Part shown: in pieces, positions 1 to 8,634 of the stretch
Position numbering within the stretch: position 1 is the first letter of the stretch
Layout: every line of letters starts with the position of its first letter
DNA from: Mucilaginibacter sp.
GTDB taxonomy: Bacteria; Bacteroidota; Bacteroidia; Sphingobacteriales; Sphingobacteriaceae
Reading direction: 5' to 3'
Length of the DNA stretch: 64,000 nucleotides
Assembly (NCBI RefSeq): GCF_028288225.1
Contig: NZ_JAQBOC010000047.1
Location: forward strand, 1-64,000
Notes under the pieces: model-generated
What the model saw: the letters and a program-made list of their open reading frames with translations, nothing else
The model's database searches: none
Told to the model about the DNA's origin: nothing
Position numbers and translations under genes: made by a program

Positions 1-355
1 CAAAGGTAGAAACCTTTTTTAAACTTGCAAACTTTATTTTTTTTATTTTTTGTTTGCCTTTTTTTACCCGCCTTCCCTCTTTTCTCTTCCTCGTTTGCGG
101 GCTGCAAAGATGTGACTTTTTTATTTATCTGTCAAGTACTTTTTTTACTTATTTTTCAGCCCTTTTATTAGTCACTAACTTCTCAAATAACAACGCCTTT
201 TTCCAAAGCGGTCACAAATGTACAGAGTTTTTGGCTCCCTGCAAAAAGAATTTTACATTAATTAAAACAATCCATGTAACTGCCTGTAAACTACCATCAT
301 TTTTATGCTATTATCTTTAATAAACATGCCTTAATAATGGCAATTAACGAATTCG
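1..355. other. A+T-rich gap without a gene
   Basis: This stretch is rich in T runs and holds no convincing coding frame. The reading frame that is open at 54-320 encodes a Phe/Leu/Cys-rich peptide typical of chance translation of T-rich DNA. Bases 2-19 can form a short AAAGGT/ACCTTT hairpin followed by Ts, which may be the terminator of a gene lying to the left of the window. Confidence 0.5.
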
Positions 356-363
356 TATCTTTG
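356..363 (+). promoter_or_regulatory. putative -7 box (TATCTTTG) of the methyltransferase gene
   Basis: TATCTTTG matches the Bacteroidota -7 consensus TAnnTTTG and ends 8 bases before the ATG at 372. No clear -33 TTG element is seen, so this rests on the box alone. Confidence 0.45.
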
Positions 364-371
364 AAACTGAT

Positions 372-1754
372 ATGAGCGAATACATTTTTCCCGAAAATTT
401 TCTTAATTCATTAAATGAAGAGTCCGATTTTGAGCGCGAAAACTTTGTGGATGCACACCAAAATAGCGCGTCGCCCACCTCTATGCGGATAAATCCTTTT
501 AAAAGATCAATATTAAAAACAGACGGACAGGTGCCGTGGTGCCATGAAGGGTACTATTTAAATACGCGCCCGTCCTTTACATTCGACCCGCTTTTCCATG
601 CGGGGTGCTATTATGTGCAGGAAGCATCGTCAATGTTTATTGATCAGATCCTTAAACATATTAAGCAAAATAATGACGGTGAGCCTATCAAGGTGCTTGA
701 CCTTTGCGCTGCGCCGGGCGGTAAAAGCACGCTTATCAATTCGGCTATTAATGGTAATGATCTCTTAGTATCAAACGAAATAATAAAAACCCGCGTGCCG
801 GCTTTGTGCGATAACCTTAACCGCTGGGGCACGGCCAATACTATAGTAAGTAATAATGACCCGCGGGATTTTGGCAGGCTTCCCGGCTTTTTCGATACAA
901 TACTGGTTGATGCACCATGCTCAGGCTCGGGAATGTTCAGGAAAGATCCGGCAGCCATGAATGAATGGTCGGAGGCAAATGTGAACCTGTGCCACCAACG
1001 CCAGGAACGCATCCTGGCTGATGTTTACCCGGCATTAAAAGAAGATGGACACCTTATATATAGTACATGCTCCTACTCGCACCAGGAAAACGAGGAGATC
1101 CTTGACTGGCTGTGCCGTGAATTTGATATGGAAAGCATCCGGATACCTATATATAAGGAGTGGGGAATTGTTGAAACGCTATCGCCGGAGCAAAAGGCCT
1201 GGGGTTATCGCTTTTACCCGGGCAAGGTAAAGGGCGAGGGCTTATTTGCAGCCTGTTTAAAAAAGAAAGAGCAAACTGATGAACCACCAGCCTTTAAGAC
1301 AAAAGGACATCAGAAACTGGCGCTATTAGAAATAGAGCTTATAAAGAAGTATATCAATGACCCTGAAAACTACTATTATAATAAGGTGAATGATGACTGG
1401 CTGGCTATAAGCCGTGAGCATAAGGAAAGTTTGGACACTTTGCAACGACATCTATATATAAAGAAATCAGGCGTGCGGATTGGTAAGCTGATGGGAAATG
1501 ACCTGGTGCCCGATCATGAGCTGGCGCTTAGTATATATATTAATAAGGATAAGGTGCTGCAAACCGATCTGAGCCTTGAACAAGCCATACAATACCTGCG
1601 CCGCGAAAACATCGACATAAATATTACCGATAAGGGCTGGAGCCTGATGAATTTTGAAGGACACGCGTTGGGATGGGCAAAGCTGCTGCCAAACAGGATA
1701 AATAATTATTTCCCAAAGGAGCTAAGAATTCTGGCGAGCCCCCCAGTATTATAG
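372..1754 (+). CDS. RsmF/Sun-family rRNA cytosine-C5 methyltransferase
   Basis: A SAM-dependent RNA m5C methyltransferase of the NOL1/NOP2/Sun family, expected to modify 16S rRNA in the cytoplasm. Visible motifs are the SAM-binding VLDLCAAPGGKS (about residues 107-118), and the two family cysteines in DAPCSGSG (about 183) and STCSYS (about 233). The last 170 residues match the C-terminal RNA-binding part of RsmF (YebU) type enzymes, and 460 residues is close to RsmF length. It is a single gene preceded by a TATCTTTG box and followed by a hairpin cluster. RsmF is the best guess within the family, but the exact target base cannot be read from sequence. Confidence 0.88.
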   Translation: MSEYIFPENFLNSLNEESDFERENFVDAHQNSASPTSMRINPFKRSILKTDGQVPWCHEGYYLNTRPSFTFDPLFHAGCYYVQEASSMFIDQILKHIKQNNDGEPIKVLDLCAAPGGKSTLINSAINGNDLLVSNEIIKTRVPALCDNLNRWGTANTIVSNNDPRDFGRLPGFFDTILVDAPCSGSGMFRKDPAAMNEWSEANVNLCHQRQERILADVYPALKEDGHLIYSTCSYSHQENEEILDWLCREFDMESIRIPIYKEWGIVETLSPEQKAWGYRFYPGKVKGEGLFAACLKKKEQTDEPPAFKTKGHQKLALLEIELIKKYINDPENYYYNKVNDDWLAISREHKESLDTLQRHLYIKKSGVRIGKLMGNDLVPDHELALSIYINKDKVLQTDLSLEQAIQYLRRENIDINITDKGWSLMNFEGHALGWAKLLPNRINNYFPKELRILASPPVL

Positions 1755-1852
1755 AGACGCAACACAATGCGTCTATCATTTTCTATCATATGCATGAAAC
1801 CTGTTCGCGTTTATAAGGATGCATTGCGTCTCCTACGAATTCATCCTTATAA
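1755..1852. repeat. hairpin cluster with GAGACGCA-type palindromes
   Basis: Directly after the methyltransferase stop codon, AGACGCA (1755-1761) pairs with TGCGTCT (1768-1774) over a six-base loop. A second hairpin pairs TTATAAGGATG (1811-1821) with CATCCTTATAA (1842-1852), and its loop again contains TGCGTCTC. The AGACGCA/TGCGTCT word recurs in both arms, so this looks like a dispersed palindromic repeat that may also act as a terminator. Confidence 0.6.
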
Positions 1853-1954
1853 ACTAATGCGCAAGCATTTCGCTCCTACAGGTTACATTTTCCACATTTA
1901 GTCTACTCATCCTATCAACTTTATAAACATCTATAAAAAATCAATCTAAAAAAT

Positions 1955-1987
1955 CCGCACATTTGCACATCCGCATATTTGCACATC
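1955..1987. repeat. GCACATCC/GCACATTT word repeat
   Basis: Four imperfect copies of an 8-9 base word (CGCACATTT, GCACATC, CGCATATTT, GCACATC) lie in tandem and end 8 bases before the ATG at 1996. The same word family is found again at 61309-61343. Confidence 0.55.
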
Positions 1988-1995
1988 AATAAACA

Positions 1996-3288
1996 ATGGA
2001 TCAATACTTTATTATAGACTTCGATAGTACTTTTACACAGGTTGAGGCACTGGACGAACTGGCCCGCATATCATTAAAAAACCACCCCGACCGCGAAAAT
2101 ATTTACAAACAGATCGAGGATCTTACCAATGCCTCGATGGAAGGCAGGCTATCTTTTACCCAAAGTTTGGAGAGCCGGGTTAAACTGTTACAGGCAAACC
2201 GTGAACATTTAAAACAACTGGTTACCCATTTAAAGAAAAAGGTATCAACCTCATTCAGCCGCAATACCATTTTTTTTAAGAACCATTCCGATGAGGTACT
2301 TATCGTATCAGGTGGATTCAAAGAGTTTATTATTCCGGTAGTAACCGAATATCATATTAAAAAAGAGAATATTTATGCCAACACTTTTGTGTTTGATGCT
2401 GATGGTAATATAATAGGCTATGATCGCGAAAACCCTTTAAGTCAGGAAGGTGGCAAGGTTAAACTTTTAAGGGAGCTGAACTTGCCGGGTGACATATATG
2501 GTATAGGTGATGGTTATTCTGATTTCCAATTAAAAGAATCAGGTATGATCAAAAAGTTTTTTGCCTTTACAGAGAACATCGAACGCAAATCAGTTGCTGA
2601 AAAGGCAGATCATATTACACCCAGCTTTGACGAGTTTTTGTTTATCAATAAACTGCCCCGTGCAATATCGTATCCTAAAAACCGCATCAAATGTTTAGTA
2701 GTAGGCGCGGTAGAGGACGATGCCTTGGCGCAAATGAAAAAGGAGGGCTATAATATCCGCCATCATGAAAGCATTGATGATAAATACCTGGAAGAGGCGG
2801 GGATATTGTTTTGTGATGAGGCCAATCAGCCCACACCTGAACAGGTACAGAATGCGGGCAGGCTAAAAGTTATAGGCATTTTTGGCAGGATAAGCAGCCG
2901 CAAGTTAGCAGAAGCAGCCTGCGAAAATGGAGTTATTATTTTCGACGACCCTAAACACAATCCCCGTAATGATGATTTTATTCCTAAAAGGGTAATGGCA
3001 TTTATGAACGAGGGAAAAACACATACCAGCTGCAACTTTCCAGACCTGCAACCACCACGCATTAACAATGCGCACCGCTTAATACACATCCATAAAAACG
3101 TGCCAGGGATCTTAGCCAAGATTAACGAAGTTTTTGCGCGCCATAACATTAATATAGTCGGCGAGTTTTTGGTTACCAATGCGCAAATAGGCTATGTAAT
3201 TACTGATGTTAACACCGGTTATGACGCAGAAGTATTAAATGAGCTGAAAGCGATAGAGCAGACGATAAAGTTTAGGTTGTTGTATTAG
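1996..3288 (+). CDS. HAD phosphoserine-phosphatase-like domain fused to a SerA remnant with ACT domain
   Basis: The first 230 residues form a HAD phosphatase of SerB type: motif I DFDST with D8 and D10, motif II VSGGF near 105, a conserved Lys, and motif IV GDGYSD near 171. Residues 233-320 resemble the N-terminal substrate-binding part of D-3-phosphoglycerate dehydrogenase, and about 350-430 form a SerA-type ACT domain (HRLIHIHKNVPGIL). The central NAD-binding Rossmann domain of SerA is absent: there is no GxGxxG motif and no catalytic Arg/Glu/His triad region. The frame is open throughout. From memory, Bacteroidota have SerB-SerA fusions of about 630 residues, so this protein would be about 200 residues short. 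It probably keeps phosphatase activity with an ACT (possibly serine-sensing) tail. Dehydrogenase activity is not expected. Confidence 0.78.
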   Translation: MDQYFIIDFDSTFTQVEALDELARISLKNHPDRENIYKQIEDLTNASMEGRLSFTQSLESRVKLLQANREHLKQLVTHLKKKVSTSFSRNTIFFKNHSDEVLIVSGGFKEFIIPVVTEYHIKKENIYANTFVFDADGNIIGYDRENPLSQEGGKVKLLRELNLPGDIYGIGDGYSDFQLKESGMIKKFFAFTENIERKSVAEKADHITPSFDEFLFINKLPRAISYPKNRIKCLVVGAVEDDALAQMKKEGYNIRHHESIDDKYLEEAGILFCDEANQPTPEQVQNAGRLKVIGIFGRISSRKLAEAACENGVIIFDDPKHNPRNDDFIPKRVMAFMNEGKTHTSCNFPDLQPPRINNAHRLIHIHKNVPGILAKINEVFARHNINIVGEFLVTNAQIGYVITDVNTGYDAEVLNELKAIEQTIKFRLLY

Positions 3289-3294
3289 AGGAGT

Positions 3295-3376
3295 CCATAG
3301 ACCATGGTCTATGGTCCATAGTAAAATTTTTAAAAGTCAGCGATCGATAAACCATGGTCTATGGACTATCGACCAT
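3295..3376. repeat. CCATGGTCTATGG palindromic word repeat
   Basis: A perfect 20-base palindrome, CCATAGACCATGGTCTATGG, lies at 3295-3314. Further copies of its half word (ACCATGGTCTATGG, GACCATGGACTA) fill 3351-3380 and run up to the stop codon of the stress-protein gene. The array sits between two convergent genes and begins 7 bases after the first stop codon. Confidence 0.7.
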
Positions 3377-3379
3377 GGA

Positions 3380-3856
3380 CTACTCTTCAACCTTAAACGG
3401 CACCACCAGCACTGGCACTTCTGAGTGGCGCACAACATGTTCAGCAACGCTGCCCATCAGCAAGCGATCAAGTCCGCTGCGTGAATGCGTACCTATAACA
3501 ATAAGGTCGGCACCAAATTCTTTGCTGCATTGTATTATACCGTCGGCTGTTGAGCCGTATTCTGTAAAATGAGTTACCTGCATACCACCGGCATATTGTT
3601 TTATGGTGCGCTCAACAATATTCTCCGCTTGATTTTTTTGAATATCCAGGATCTCCATATCCTGTAATGTTGCAGTATTCAGGGACGATCCCATCATAGG
3701 ATCGATACCACCGGATGCAGGCATTATCATGGGTTCAACAATATTTACCATGCCTACTGCGGCGCCAAACTTATGTGCTATATCAAAACCATATTCGGCG
3801 GCGTGCTCTGCCTGCTTGCTGTCGTCAATTCCTATAAGGATTTTACTGATCTTCAT
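3380..3856 (-). CDS. universal stress protein (UspA family)
   Basis: A single-domain, 158-residue cytoplasmic Usp protein. The N-terminus has the usual beta strand and acidic turn (ILIGIDDS), and the C-terminus has the ATP-binding G-x2-G-x9-G-S/T signature, seen as GTHSRSGLDRLLMGS from residue 122. This suggests the nucleotide-binding subgroup. It is transcribed alone, convergent with the phosphatase-fusion gene, with the palindromic array between them. Usp proteins generally respond to stress or growth arrest; nothing in the sequence gives the specific signal. Confidence 0.9.
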   Translation of the reverse strand: MKISKILIGIDDSKQAEHAAEYGFDIAHKFGAAVGMVNIVEPMIMPASGGIDPMMGSSLNTATLQDMEILDIQKNQAENIVERTIKQYAGGMQVTHFTEYGSTADGIIQCSKEFGADLIVIGTHSRSGLDRLLMGSVAEHVVRHSEVPVLVVPFKVEE

Positions 3857-3934
3857 GATTGAAAGGATTGGCTTTAAGTAATAACAACTGATAGCGAAAA
3901 TGTTTTGAGATGGAATAAATTTAAAAGAAGTAAA

Positions 3935-5470
3935 TTATGGCTTTGGTTTATTTAATTGAAAACCTATAGCAAATTGGACCGTACCATTGCCGGACCTATA
4001 GCTGCCCAAATCGTTAGTGACAGCGTAACCTCTTAGGCTTTTCAAATAAGTGGCTTCAAAAACAAAGCGTTTAATATGAAAGTTTACTCCGCCTGAAACG
4101 CCCAGGTTGAGCTTTTGCTCATATTTGGTCGCATTTAATATTCCGGCCATCTTAGAATAATAGGTACTATCAGACCTTATACTATTCGGCTGCAAAGTGC
4201 TGTTAATATTTGTCTGTTTTACCGGGATACCGATCACCGGACCAGCCTTAAGGCTTACATTATTTGTTACTTTATAAACTAAGTGCAACGGAATATTAAC
4301 CGAATACAATTTTCCGGAAGTTGTTATTCTTAATGATTGACCGGAATCAACCTTACTTTCATTGGCATGGGTATAGTTGACAGTACTATTTTGCGCACTT
4401 AAGATTTGAATCTGTGAGCCTATTGCCCATTTATTGTTTAAATTGTAATTAGCAAATAAACCAAAATAAACATCAACTGGTAAACTTCCGTAAAAATTGG
4501 CATTCTGTTTTGCCGGCGTAAAACTGCCTGATGCATTAGCGCCCATTAATACTCCCCAATCGATATTTGAAACATCCAGGTTTTTTAATTTTGTTTTTTT
4601 ATCCTTTATAGATTTCGATGTGCCTAAAAAAGGTATTTTAACAACACCATAATTTGATCCTTGTATTATATGTGGCTGTTTACCAATTAACCCCGGATAC
4701 AAACTCAGTTGAAGTGCGGTTGTTTGCAATGCAGGATAATTCTGGTTGAAATTATTAACTGCATTCTCATTATTATTTGGTTTTCCAACCTCCCCTTCAC
4801 TGTTATAAGATCTGAACGCGCTATAATTTACTACTGAACTTACTAAAGCATTATTTTTACCGGCACCCAATAAATTAGTTTTACTCAGGTTGGTTTTACC
4901 TATTGAAAAACCAGTCCCTAATTTATTATTAGTACGATTACTTGCAAAGACACGGTTTTTATTTAGCAATGGTTTTACCAAAGTGCTGCTGTTTTTAACC
5001 GAGCCTGCGGGCTTATTTTTTAAATCAATATTTGCTGTTGAACTATTTGCCGGGTTTTTATAATCGCCGGGGTTATTTATCGAACTATCCGCTACAACCT
5101 GATTTTTTAAAACCAGGCTATCCTCAATATTATTAATTGAATCTTTATTTAAAGTATCAATAACTGATGAATCAGGTACGGATTGACTGCCCTTATGGAT
5201 TTTATGTTTGGGTTGCTGTTGATGCGATTTAGATAAAATTATATGCGATACCGTGTAAACCATAGCAGCTGCCGAAAGGGTAATGAACAATTTGGGCAAT
5301 ATTTTAAAAAATTTTAAATTGAATTTACCTTTACCAGTCGGTTGGCTTGTATGAGGCATATGTTTATTTAAAAGCGAATCCATTTCAGCCCAGTCGGATT
5401 GAGGATCATCATTGATTGGCAATTCACTCCTTTTTTTTTGCCAGAGACTGAGGTAGTTTAATTTCTTCAT
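3935..5470 (-). CDS. membrane-anchored protein with C-terminal beta-barrel domain, sigma-factor partner
   Basis: A 511-residue protein whose start overlaps the sigma-factor stop by 4 bases (ATGA), implying translational coupling. Residues 1-53 are charged and cytoplasmic in character. A hydrophobic helix follows at about 54-73 (LFITLSAAAMVYTVSHII), then a long Ser/Asn/Lys-rich linker (about 80-300). The C-terminal 200 residues show alternating strands ending in aromatic residues, as in PorT-type outer membrane barrels (GVLMGANASGSF, FGLFANYNLNNKW, FAIGFQLNKP). The layout of cytoplasmic head, single membrane helix and periplasmic part is that of an anti-sigma factor, but with a barrel-like tail. 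The anti-sigma role is inferred from position and topology. Confidence 0.72.
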   Translation of the reverse strand: MKKLNYLSLWQKKRSELPINDDPQSDWAEMDSLLNKHMPHTSQPTGKGKFNLKFFKILPKLFITLSAAAMVYTVSHIILSKSHQQQPKHKIHKGSQSVPDSSVIDTLNKDSINNIEDSLVLKNQVVADSSINNPGDYKNPANSSTANIDLKNKPAGSVKNSSTLVKPLLNKNRVFASNRTNNKLGTGFSIGKTNLSKTNLLGAGKNNALVSSVVNYSAFRSYNSEGEVGKPNNNENAVNNFNQNYPALQTTALQLSLYPGLIGKQPHIIQGSNYGVVKIPFLGTSKSIKDKKTKLKNLDVSNIDWGVLMGANASGSFTPAKQNANFYGSLPVDVYFGLFANYNLNNKWAIGSQIQILSAQNSTVNYTHANESKVDSGQSLRITTSGKLYSVNIPLHLVYKVTNNVSLKAGPVIGIPVKQTNINSTLQPNSIRSDSTYYSKMAGILNATKYEQKLNLGVSGGVNFHIKRFVFEATYLKSLRGYAVTNDLGSYRSGNGTVQFAIGFQLNKPKP

Positions 5471-6054
5471 TTTGCTTTACCACTCCTTTCTGTTAGCTCA
5501 TCAGTGGTTTTTGCAGATGTTTTAAGCAAAGCTCTTAATTGTTTTTTTGCTTCGGATAAATGCCAGCGGGAAGTACCCTCGCTTATATATAATTGTTCGC
5601 TTATTTCCTTATGCGTAAAACCATCCAATACAGATAAATTGAACACGGTTTGTGTTGCATAAGGCAATGTCCTGATGTTTTTTAAAACATCCTCAAAAAA
5701 TAACTTCTCTAAAACTGACGGTGAAATAAAAAATTCAACTTCATCTTTCTCTGAAAGTTGTATGGTGTTAAATTTCAATTCACTTCGGCAGATATCTATT
5801 GAGGTATAGATCATTATCTTCCTGATCCATCCACCCAATTCACCTTTTTTTATATCAAAATCTTTTATGGATTGAAATACTTTTAGAAAGCCCATGTTAA
5901 AAGCCTCCTTTGCCAGTTCTTTATCAGGCAAATAGTTATAACATACCCTTAACATATCGGCATGAAATAATTTGTACAAGGCCTCCTGAGCCGTACGTTC
6001 ATTATTTACACACCCTTTTACAAGCATTTCCGCCTGTTTTTTAGAAAAGTTCAT
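5467..6054 (-). CDS. ECF-type RNA polymerase sigma factor
   Basis: A 195-residue sigma-70 family protein. Region 2 runs over about 20-90 (YNYLPDKELAKEAFNMGFLKVFQSI, seen here as split motifs), and region 4 is a helix-turn-helix near 140-180 (FTHKEISEQLYISEGTSRWHL). There is no region 1 or 3, as in ECF factors. It is the first gene of a two-gene unit with the membrane-anchored barrel protein. An autoregulated unit controlling an envelope response is the usual arrangement, but target genes cannot be read here. Confidence 0.88.
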   Translation of the reverse strand: MNFSKKQAEMLVKGCVNNERTAQEALYKLFHADMLRVCYNYLPDKELAKEAFNMGFLKVFQSIKDFDIKKGELGGWIRKIMIYTSIDICRSELKFNTIQLSEKDEVEFFISPSVLEKLFFEDVLKNIRTLPYATQTVFNLSVLDGFTHKEISEQLYISEGTSRWHLSEAKKQLRALLKTSAKTTDELTERSGKAK

Positions 6055-6233
6055 TTAAAAATTCATTCCTCATCCACTTGAATTACGCTTCGTAAGCTGC
6101 TTATAAAACGTTGGGTCAAAATCAAACTATTTTTATTTAATTAACTGTAATAGTTGATGATGTTGTAAAGGCTGTAATAATTAAACCCTTTAATATTTAC
6201 GCCCTTACAACATTTATCACTCTATTCAATACA

Positions 6234-6989
6234 TCACTTGCTGATTTGCTTAGGTGCAATTAAAACCCCGGCATTATAATTCCAGTTAAATGTAATGGTT
6301 GTGGTTGTTGCAACTATACTCCCAGTGTAAGTTATGCCATTTAAAGTAACATTGAGCGGGAAAGTCCCATTGGGCAAAGAATCAGGTTGATTTTGGGTAA
6401 AATTAATAACTGCAGCAATCGGTGTAATACCAAGTGTACATTGGGCTGGCTGGATCACATTGAGAAAACCGATGCCATAACTATTATTAACAACGCTGTC
6501 TGCAAATTTGAGTGAACTATTACTGCAATAACTATTATGAGTTTGAGCTACAAAAGACAAGTAAGCTGAATCAGAAGTTTTACTTTTATAATAGTGGGGC
6601 ACCAAAGTAACCTGATCGCCAATAAGCGACACAATAGTGTGTTGACCTGCAGGATGGTAAACAGAATCACTTACTGTTACAGAGGCAGTTGCTGTGGTTA
6701 TGCCATTAATAGCCTTAACCAGGTAACTCCCTGGTTTTTTGAAGAAAATTAATGCCGTATTATTTTTAGTTATAATGGAATCGTGTCCCGAAGGAACTAT
6801 ACTCCAGCGGGTAGTATCAGTTGCTTTTGCACCAACCAGCAGCAGGGAGTCTGGTTGATTAATTTTTACCTTATAACTGGAAGCGGTTAATTGTCCGTTC
6901 TTGTTATCGGATAAACTACCTTTGTTACAGGCTGATATAACAAATAAAGTAAGTGAAAGAGCCAGAAGGCCATAAATTAAGTTTTTCAT
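6234..6989 (-). CDS. lipoprotein with Ig/PKD-like domain, function unknown
   Basis: A 251-residue exported lipoprotein. The N-terminus is Lys-positive, then hydrophobic, ending in a lipobox with Cys at about residue 21 (FVISACNKGS). Residues 40-110 resemble an Ig/PKD-like fold (RWSIVPSG, PGSYLVKAINGITTATASVTV). The rest is beta-rich with no recognised active site. It lies upstream of the sigma-factor unit in the same orientation, separated by about 180 bases, so it is probably transcribed separately. I do not recognise a specific family. Confidence 0.75.
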   Translation of the reverse strand: MKNLIYGLLALSLTLFVISACNKGSLSDNKNGQLTASSYKVKINQPDSLLLVGAKATDTTRWSIVPSGHDSIITKNNTALIFFKKPGSYLVKAINGITTATASVTVSDSVYHPAGQHTIVSLIGDQVTLVPHYYKSKTSDSAYLSFVAQTHNSYCSNSSLKFADSVVNNSYGIGFLNVIQPAQCTLGITPIAAVINFTQNQPDSLPNGTFPLNVTLNGITYTGSIVATTTTITFNWNYNAGVLIAPKQISK

Positions 6990-7175
6990 TTTTTTGATTT
7001 TAGATAATTAAAAATCCGTTTTTATTACATCATCGTAATGAAGATGATAAACGTTGGGTAGCGATGAAAATAAAGAATTGGTATGCTATAGATTAAAAGC
7101 GAATAAAAATCAAGCTGATTTTATATGAGGTTTCTGAATCGTGATTTAAATAGCAAAACTTTCTACCTTTATCCC

Positions 7176-8132
7176 ATGCATTTCTCTCCCGAAATAGAAG
7201 AACGACTGGCACAATTACAGGAAAAATATGAGGCAATGGGCCAGGATATGGTATCATACCTGGATGGTTTGCTTTATGCTGATTTTTTAACCTACTGGGA
7301 TTATATCCATTTGGATACACTATTAAGTCTTCAAAGTCCGAAAACACCATTTCCGGATGAAGAGATCTTTATTATGTATCACCAGATAACAGAATTGTAT
7401 TTTAAACTGGTTTTACACGAGTGCAAACAAATAACCGCGGCACATCCGTTAACAGCGGAATTTTTTACCATCCGCTTAAAGCGAATTAATAAATATTTTG
7501 AAGCGCTTACCCAATCGTTTGATATTATGATTGATGGGATGGATAAAGAACAGTTTTTAAAGTTCAGGATGTCGCTGCTTCCTGCAAGCGGTTTTCAATC
7601 GGGTCAGTACCGGATGATAGAGATCTATGCCACTGATTTTATTAACCTGGTTGCCAAAGACAAACGCGAAGAACTAAGGAATGCCCCCATTGACGAGCAG
7701 TTTGAATACATCTACTGGAAGTTTGGCGCAACTGAACTATCAACTGGTAAAAAGACGCTAACTCTTAAACAGTTCGAAAAAAAATACGCCAAAACATTTA
7801 TTGAACTTGGTAAGACAAGTGCTAACCATAATTTTTATGCATTATTTAATCAGCTTAAAAGCGCAAGCAAATCAAGTATTGAGCTTGAAAACGAATTGAA
7901 ACAGCTGGATATAAATGTAAACGTGAACTGGCCGCTCGTACATTATAAATCTGCCGTACGCTACCTTAACCGCGAACCTGAAGAAATTAAAGCCACCGGC
8001 GGCACCAACTGGCAAAAGTATCTGCCTCCGCGTTTTCAGAAACGTATCTTTTATCCTGCATTGTGGAATGAACAGGAAATTGATGAATGGGGTAAGGGTT
8101 GGGTGGAAAAGGTTTTGAAGGAAGTTAGGTAG
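7176..8132 (+). CDS. kynA: tryptophan 2,3-dioxygenase family protein
   Basis: A heme enzyme opening the indole ring of L-tryptophan to N-formylkynurenine, the first step of kynurenine breakdown. Family signatures are YHQITELYFKLVLHE with the substrate-contacting His near residue 69, PASGFQSGQYRMIE, the likely heme His region HYKSAVRYL, and ATGGTNWQKYLPPRFQ. The start at 7176 is chosen over the in-frame ATG at 7125 because homology begins at MHFSPEIEERL and because the TACCTTTA box at 7164-7171 would otherwise be coding. The product is 318 residues. No other kynurenine gene is adjacent. Confidence 0.87.
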   Translation: MHFSPEIEERLAQLQEKYEAMGQDMVSYLDGLLYADFLTYWDYIHLDTLLSLQSPKTPFPDEEIFIMYHQITELYFKLVLHECKQITAAHPLTAEFFTIRLKRINKYFEALTQSFDIMIDGMDKEQFLKFRMSLLPASGFQSGQYRMIEIYATDFINLVAKDKREELRNAPIDEQFEYIYWKFGATELSTGKKTLTLKQFEKKYAKTFIELGKTSANHNFYALFNQLKSASKSSIELENELKQLDINVNVNWPLVHYKSAVRYLNREPEEIKATGGTNWQKYLPPRFQKRIFYPALWNEQEIDEWGKGWVEKVLKEVR

Positions 8133-8181
8133 ATCGTTCGTGATTGATAGTATATACCCCAGTCACGAACATGGTTTAAGA

Positions 8182-8634
8182 TCATAACCTGAACAACTCC
8201 GGCTTCATATGCTGTACTTCTATGAATACTTTGTGTAGGTGGTTAAAATCAGAATCCGTTGTTACAAGTTACAACCCAAGTAAAGCAGCTATCGACGCGA
8301 GCCACAAATCATTTTTACCCATGTTTCTTGGCGTATTAAAAGAGTATTCAGAATATGAAGGGTTTCGTCGCTGAGAAAAAGCATCCATTTCAGCGTAGAT
8401 ATTTATCAGGTTTTGATTAACCTCAATAATCACAGCCTGCTCTATTATGAAGTTAAGTACCTGCCATCTTTTTATACCCCACTTGTATTGTATTGATAAT
8501 GAATTTAGTTCGGCAATAGAGACAACGGAGATGAAAATCCTTTGGCCTTCAGGATTTACAATTTTTTCCAGCAATTTAAAACTGGGATCTTTGGAAAGGA
8601 AAATCAGAATATTGGTATCAAGCAATAATCTCAT
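8182..8634 (-). pseudogene. PIN-domain (VapC-like) toxin with in-frame nonsense codon
   Basis: The frame starts MRLLLDTNILIFLS, the usual PIN beginning with its first acidic residue, and continues through KNDLWLASIAALLGL to a TAA at 8269-8271 (codon 122). The same frame stays open past the stop for 28 more codons, giving LVTTDSDFNHLHKVFIE and then ELFRL and TGA at 8182-8184. VTTDxDFxHL is the conserved C-terminal PIN motif with the fourth acidic site, so the stop has removed an essential part. A single change (for example AAA to TAA) explains it. The start overlaps the antitoxin stop by 4 bases. Readthrough or a sequencing error cannot be ruled out. Confidence 0.85.

Noticed and set aside
54..320. 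An 88-codon open frame at the left edge
   Set aside because: Composition is Phe/Leu/Cys-rich from T-rich DNA, with no start context and no recognisable motif.
7125..7175. Upstream start for the tryptophan dioxygenase
   Set aside because: It would translate the promoter-like TACCTTTA and adds 17 residues without homology.
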